NCBI GenBank assembly: GCA_934663625.1 | Contig: CAKUKP010000094.1 | Span: 1 to 8,563, forward strand | Direction of reading: 5' to 3' | Length of the DNA stretch: 8,563 bases | Origin: an uncultured Clostridia bacterium | GTDB taxonomy: Bacteria > Bacillota > Clostridia > Christensenellales > Aristaeellaceae | Shown: in pieces, positions 5,779-8,563 of the stretch | How positions within the stretch are numbered: position 1 is the stretch's first letter | How the letters are laid out: each line of letters starts with the position of its first letter | Translations under genes and position numbers: made by a program | The notes under the pieces: generated by a model | Databases searched by the model: none | Seen by the model: only the letters and a program-made list of their open reading frames with translations | What the model was told of the DNA's origin: nothing

Positions 5779-7000
5779 TCAATTCCGAGTCAGTCTGCCG
5801 GGATACATGATATCCAGCTCCGCGTAGACCTGCCCCCAATTTCGAACGGGCATGGTCCATTTTTTCGTCAACTCCCATGTCGCCAGATAGAGCGCCTTGG
5901 TCAGAGCCATAGCGTTGGGAAAGACCGTGCGGCCGCGGTTCAGGCGGCGGAACCCGCTGTTCAGGCTCTCGATGGCGTTGGTGGTATACATGACCTTCCG
6001 CGCGGTCTGGGAGAACTTGAACATAGGACTGATGCAGTCCCAATTAGGTCATACAGCCGGGGTATTTGGGCTCCCAGGCGGCTCGAACCTCGTCCAGGCG
6101 AGCCAGCGCGGTCTGCTCGTCCGGCGCGTGATAGATCGTCTTCAGGTCGTTGGCGAACGCCTTTTTGTCCTTATCCGCCACGTATTTGAGCGTATTGCGC
6201 ACCACATGTACGATGCACCGCTGGTATTCCGCCAGTGGATATGCCGCCGAAATAGCTTCCCTGATCCCGCTCAATCCATCCGCGCACACCACGAAAATGT
6301 CCTGTACGCCGCGGTTTTTCAGCTCGTTCAGCACGCTTAGCCAAAATTTCGCGCTCTCGTTTTCGCCAATTGTGATGCTCAGAACTTCCTTCCTGCCTTC
6401 CTCGTTGATTCCAAGGATCACATACGCCGCCGCCTTGCGGATGACGTTGTTTTCCCGCATGTTGAACACGATGGCGTCGATGTACACGATGGGATACACC
6501 GCGCTCAGCGGCCGCTTCTGCCATGCCTCGATCTCCGCCAGCAGATTGTTCGTGATCGCCGTCGCCATCCCTTCGCTGACCTCGAAGCCTTAGATGTCTT
6601 GAATCTGCTCTGAAACCTGCGCCACGCTCATTCCCCGCGCATACATCGCGATGATCTTTCCTTCGATTTCGCTGATGTTTTTCTGGTATTTCGGTACCAC
6701 CTGCGGATCGAAGTCGCTGTTTCGATCCTGCGGCTCTCGGATTGGAATCTCGCCCATGCTTGATCCCAGTGTTTTCGGCTTGTTACCGTTCCGGCTGTCG
6801 TGGTATTCCGGATCGCCCGCTTCCCGCTCCTCTGCCTGCTCCTCCAGCTCTGTCTCCAGCATACTCTGAATCGTTCCGCCCAGCAGATCTTTCAGCGCTT
6901 CCTGTATCTCCGCTGCCGTCTTGATGTCGTACATCTCGATTAGCTGCCCTATGATGTTTCGCTTCTCTTCTCTCAGGCCGTTCTTTCTCTTTCTGCCCAT
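5779..7000 (-). pseudogene. IS256-family (Mutator-type) transposase, broken by a stop and a frameshift
   Basis: Remains of a DDE transposase of about 410 residues. The start ATG at 7000-6998 has an AGGAGGGG ribosome binding site (7013-7006). N-terminal part: MGRKRKNGLREE through the helix-turn-helix-like MSVAQVSEQIQDI. An in-frame TAA at 6592-6590 then stands where homologues carry a tyrosine (DI-stop-GFEVSEGM). The frame continues into the catalytic core: the first Asp is in VYIDAIVFNMR (codon 6478-6476), the second is in VCADGLSG, and QRCIVHVVRN carries the conserved C..H. A frameshift follows at about 6049-6046: after GCM only four bases remain before the frame resumes with NWDCISPMFKFSQTARK, so a few conserved codons are lost. 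The catalytic Glu is in YTTNAIESLN, and the end is DIMYPGRLTRN. Both lesions remove full-length protein. The four other catalytic or structural motifs are intact, so decay looks recent. Confidence 0.9.
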
Positions 7001-7023
7001 GGTTTCCCCTCCTGTGTTCTTAT

Positions 7024-7032
7024 ATTTTATCA
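7024..7032 (-). promoter_or_regulatory. Possible transposase promoter, extended -10
   Basis: On the minus strand, TGATAAAAT (7032-7024) resembles an extended -10 element (TG, one base, then TAAAAT, five of six matches). It adjoins the inner edge of the right terminal repeat, with the ribosome binding site about 10 bases downstream. No clear -35 is visible. The upstream GTG at 7033 overlaps this element and lacks a ribosome binding site, so it is not the likely start. Confidence 0.35.
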
Positions 7033-7065
7033 CAGTTCGTTATACCGCTTTACAGAAAAGATTGA
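7030..7065 (-). repeat. Right terminal inverted repeat of the insertion sequence
   Basis: Read inward on the minus strand it starts TCAATCTTTTCTGTAAAGCG and ends AACGAACTGTGA. It pairs with the left end at 5482-5512. The seven outer bases (7072-7066, AGCCTGT) match the left end only loosely. The kinase stop codon is about 20 bases beyond the end. Confidence 0.65.
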
Positions 7066-7072
7066 ACAGGCT

Positions 7073-7081
7073 CGCTTTGAT
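7073..7081. repeat. Right copy of 9-bp direct repeat (probable target-site duplication)
   Basis: CGCTTTGAT, identical to 5465-5473. It lies between the right end of the insertion sequence and the kinase stop codon at 7094-7096, so the insertion did not damage the kinase gene. Confidence 0.65.
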
Positions 7082-7093
7082 CGTTTACAGAGG

Positions 7094-8563
7094 TTATTCT
7101 GCATGAAAAACAGGCTTCAGCAACGGATACAACATGTTATATCGGTTCAATAAATCTGCATACACTGAAGTATTGGCTTGATTGGGCGCAGTCGGATGGA
7201 ATTTACGAATGTTTTGGCTTGCCGTAGCAATGTCAGGATATATACCCACGGCAACGCCCGCCGCCGCTGCCGCTCCCAGTGATGTAGCCGCCGCAGCCGA
7301 AGCATCAATATCCCATATTTGAACGCGACAGATATCTGCCAAAATCTGCTTCCACAGATTGGATTTTGTCCCCCCGCCAATCACCCTCATATCCAAAATC
7401 TGCATTTTCTCTCGCAAAATGTCAAGAATGCTCGCCAATGCACAGGAAACGCCTTCAAATACAGCGCGCGCAAAATGTTGTCGGTCATGTGCAGAACTGA
7501 TGCCAAAGAATACGCCACGCGCCTTTGCATCAAATATCGGCGATCTTTCGCCTTCGAGATATGGCAAAAAGATCAACCCCTCACTTCCCGCTTTAATTTC
7601 AGAAGCCATACGATTGAATTCGTCAATTCCATCCTGCGCAAACAGGCGCTGTGCCCACATGACAGATTTTCCTACAGATTGAACCGTTCCAAACACCCCG
7701 CTATGTTCTCCATCCAATGAAAGAATATTAAATACGCGATGCGCATCGTCTACAAACGGTTCATCCATATTGCAAGCAACCCAGCCCGTGGTTCCCAGTG
7801 AACAGTAAACATCTCCTTTTCTTCCGATTCCAGCCCCCACGCTTGCGCAGGCGCCATCGCCTCCGCCCGCCACCACTGGAATACCCGCTTTCAGGCCAAG
7901 TGTTTTCGCTGCGGCTTTGGTCAATCGTCCAATAATTCGAATAGACGGATTTAAGGCAGGAAAACGATCTGCATCCACTCCAATATCTAAAAACACATCC
8001 GTAAGGTATTCCTTTTTACGAATATCGATCAGCATCGCATGCGAAGCGTCTGAATAGTCCGTGCTATCCAAATTGCCCGTCAGGCAATAATTCAGATAAT
8101 CCTTACTCTGCAAAAAACGTGCAGTTTGATTGTAAATATCCGGCTGCATCTCTTTCAGCCACAAAGCTTTGCATAAGGGCGAAGATGGGCTCAACACATT
8201 CCCACTTCGTTTATATAACACATCTTCCCCTATTTTTTTCTCGATCTCCTGCATTTGAACCAAAGCACGGGTATCCGCATGGATCATCGCTTTCATCAAA
8301 GGTGTTCCATTGGCAGAAACCGGCAAAAGCCCCAGCATATGTCCGCTTACACCAATACATGCAATTCTATCTGCACAGCCAATCTGTTCCTCTAGAATGC
8401 AGTGTACGGCGGCACATGCGGCATTCCACCAATCATCTGCAAGCTGTTCAGCAATGCCGGAAATCGATGTATATGTAGGATAGTTTTCAGACGCTTCCGC
8501 GACAATTTGCATATTTTCAGAAACCAGCGAGGCTTTTACCGCGCTGGTCCCAATATCGAATGC
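7094..8563 (-). CDS. FGGY-family carbohydrate kinase, xylulokinase-like (start just outside window)
   Basis: 489 residues are visible; only a few N-terminal ones are cut off, because the fragment opens with AFDIGTSAVKASL, the N-terminal phosphate-binding motif of the family. These cytosolic enzymes phosphorylate sugars or polyols with ATP. Family marks (numbered in the visible part): GVSGHMLG at about 71-78, SPLCKALWLKE (first FGGY signature region) at about 128-138, GGGDGACASVGAG at about 233-245 with the expected catalytic Asp236, SLGTTGW, FLPYLEGERSPIFDAKARGVFFGIS at about 332-356 (second signature), and VIGGGTKSNLWKQILADI in the ATP-binding half. The YLEGERSP block and overall length fit xylulokinase best, but the substrate loop reads GHMLG rather than the usual GQMHG, so I give no symbol and leave the sugar open. 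Its DNA is visibly less G+C-rich than the genes at 1802-5422. It converges with queA and ends 21 bases from the insertion sequence. Confidence 0.88.
   Translation of the reverse strand, partial: AFDIGTSAVKASLVSENMQIVAEASENYPTYTSISGIAEQLADDWWNAACAAVHCILEEQIGCADRIACIGVSGHMLGLLPVSANGTPLMKAMIHADTRALVQMQEIEKKIGEDVLYKRSGNVLSPSSPLCKALWLKEMQPDIYNQTARFLQSKDYLNYCLTGNLDSTDYSDASHAMLIDIRKKEYLTDVFLDIGVDADRFPALNPSIRIIGRLTKAAAKTLGLKAGIPVVAGGGDGACASVGAGIGRKGDVYCSLGTTGWVACNMDEPFVDDAHRVFNILSLDGEHSGVFGTVQSVGKSVMWAQRLFAQDGIDEFNRMASEIKAGSEGLIFLPYLEGERSPIFDAKARGVFFGISSAHDRQHFARAVFEGVSCALASILDILREKMQILDMRVIGGGTKSNLWKQILADICRVQIWDIDASAAAATSLGAAAAAGVAVGIYPDIATASQNIRKFHPTAPNQANTSVYADLLNRYNMLYPLLKPVFHAE

Larger units (their letters stand above)
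5474..7072 (-). mobile_element. Decayed IS256-family insertion sequence, about 1.6 kb
   Basis: The element is placed between two copies of CGCTTTGAT. Its ends are imperfect inverted repeats (5482-5512 and 7030-7065) with shared blocks TCAA, TTTTCTGTAA, GCG and AACGAA. It contains one transposase gene on the minus strand, broken twice (5779-7000). Right of the transposase start only about 70 bases remain to the end, as usual for the family. On the other side about 300 bases separate the transposase stop from the left end, which is long for IS256 relatives and is filled by structured non-coding DNA. Direct repeats and recognisable ends suggest a single simple insertion into the queA/kinase gap, later inactivated. 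It cannot make active transposase itself but might be mobilised by an intact copy elsewhere. Exact ends are uncertain by a base or two. Confidence 0.75.

Noticed and set aside
6590..6592. Programmed recoding of the TAA in the transposase
   Set aside because: There is no slippery heptamer or stimulatory structure evident, and a second independent lesion downstream makes plain decay the simpler reading.

Overview
The window looks like chromosomal DNA of a G+C-rich member of the Firmicutes, most likely a clostridial lineage. This rests on strong GGAGG-type ribosome binding sites, a probable TTG start, tightly packed operons, a serC-serA pair, and the murJ, ruvB and queA sequence types. I cannot name a genus.

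Left part (1-1566, minus strand): serine biosynthesis genes serC and serA. They are separated by one base and serA runs off the window edge. A 235-base divergent intergenic region follows. It holds a promoter for serC with a perfect 12-bp tandem repeat over the expected transcription start, and an extended -10 promoter for the next operon.

Middle (1802-5422, plus strand): a compact three-gene operon, murJ (lipid II flippase), ruvB (Holliday junction helicase motor) and queA (queuosine tRNA modification). Each gap is 12 bases. ruvB and queA are common neighbours, but ruvA is not adjacent here.

5423-7093: the gap between queA and a convergent sugar kinase gene. It is filled by a decayed IS256-family insertion sequence of about 1.6 kb (about 5474-7072). 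I delimit it by imperfect terminal inverted repeats and a perfect 9-bp direct repeat, CGCTTTGAT, on both sides. Its transposase gene (minus strand) is broken twice: an in-frame TAA, and a frameshift with an apparent small deletion. Between the transposase stop and the left terminal repeat lies an unusually long, non-coding, structured tail of about 266 bases. The tail holds a nested 88-base hairpin, a 12-bp palindrome and two perfect copies of a 24-bp tandem repeat. This tail is the least explained part of the window.

Right part (7094-8563, minus strand): a FGGY-family carbohydrate kinase resembling xylulokinase, missing only its first few residues at the window edge. It is visibly less G+C-rich than the genes left of the insertion sequence, so the element sits at a compositional boundary. 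Joining the two flanks without the element leaves queA and the kinase converging on a 63-base gap with one hairpin.

Apart from the structured tail of the insertion sequence, I see no evidence of a new multi-gene system here.
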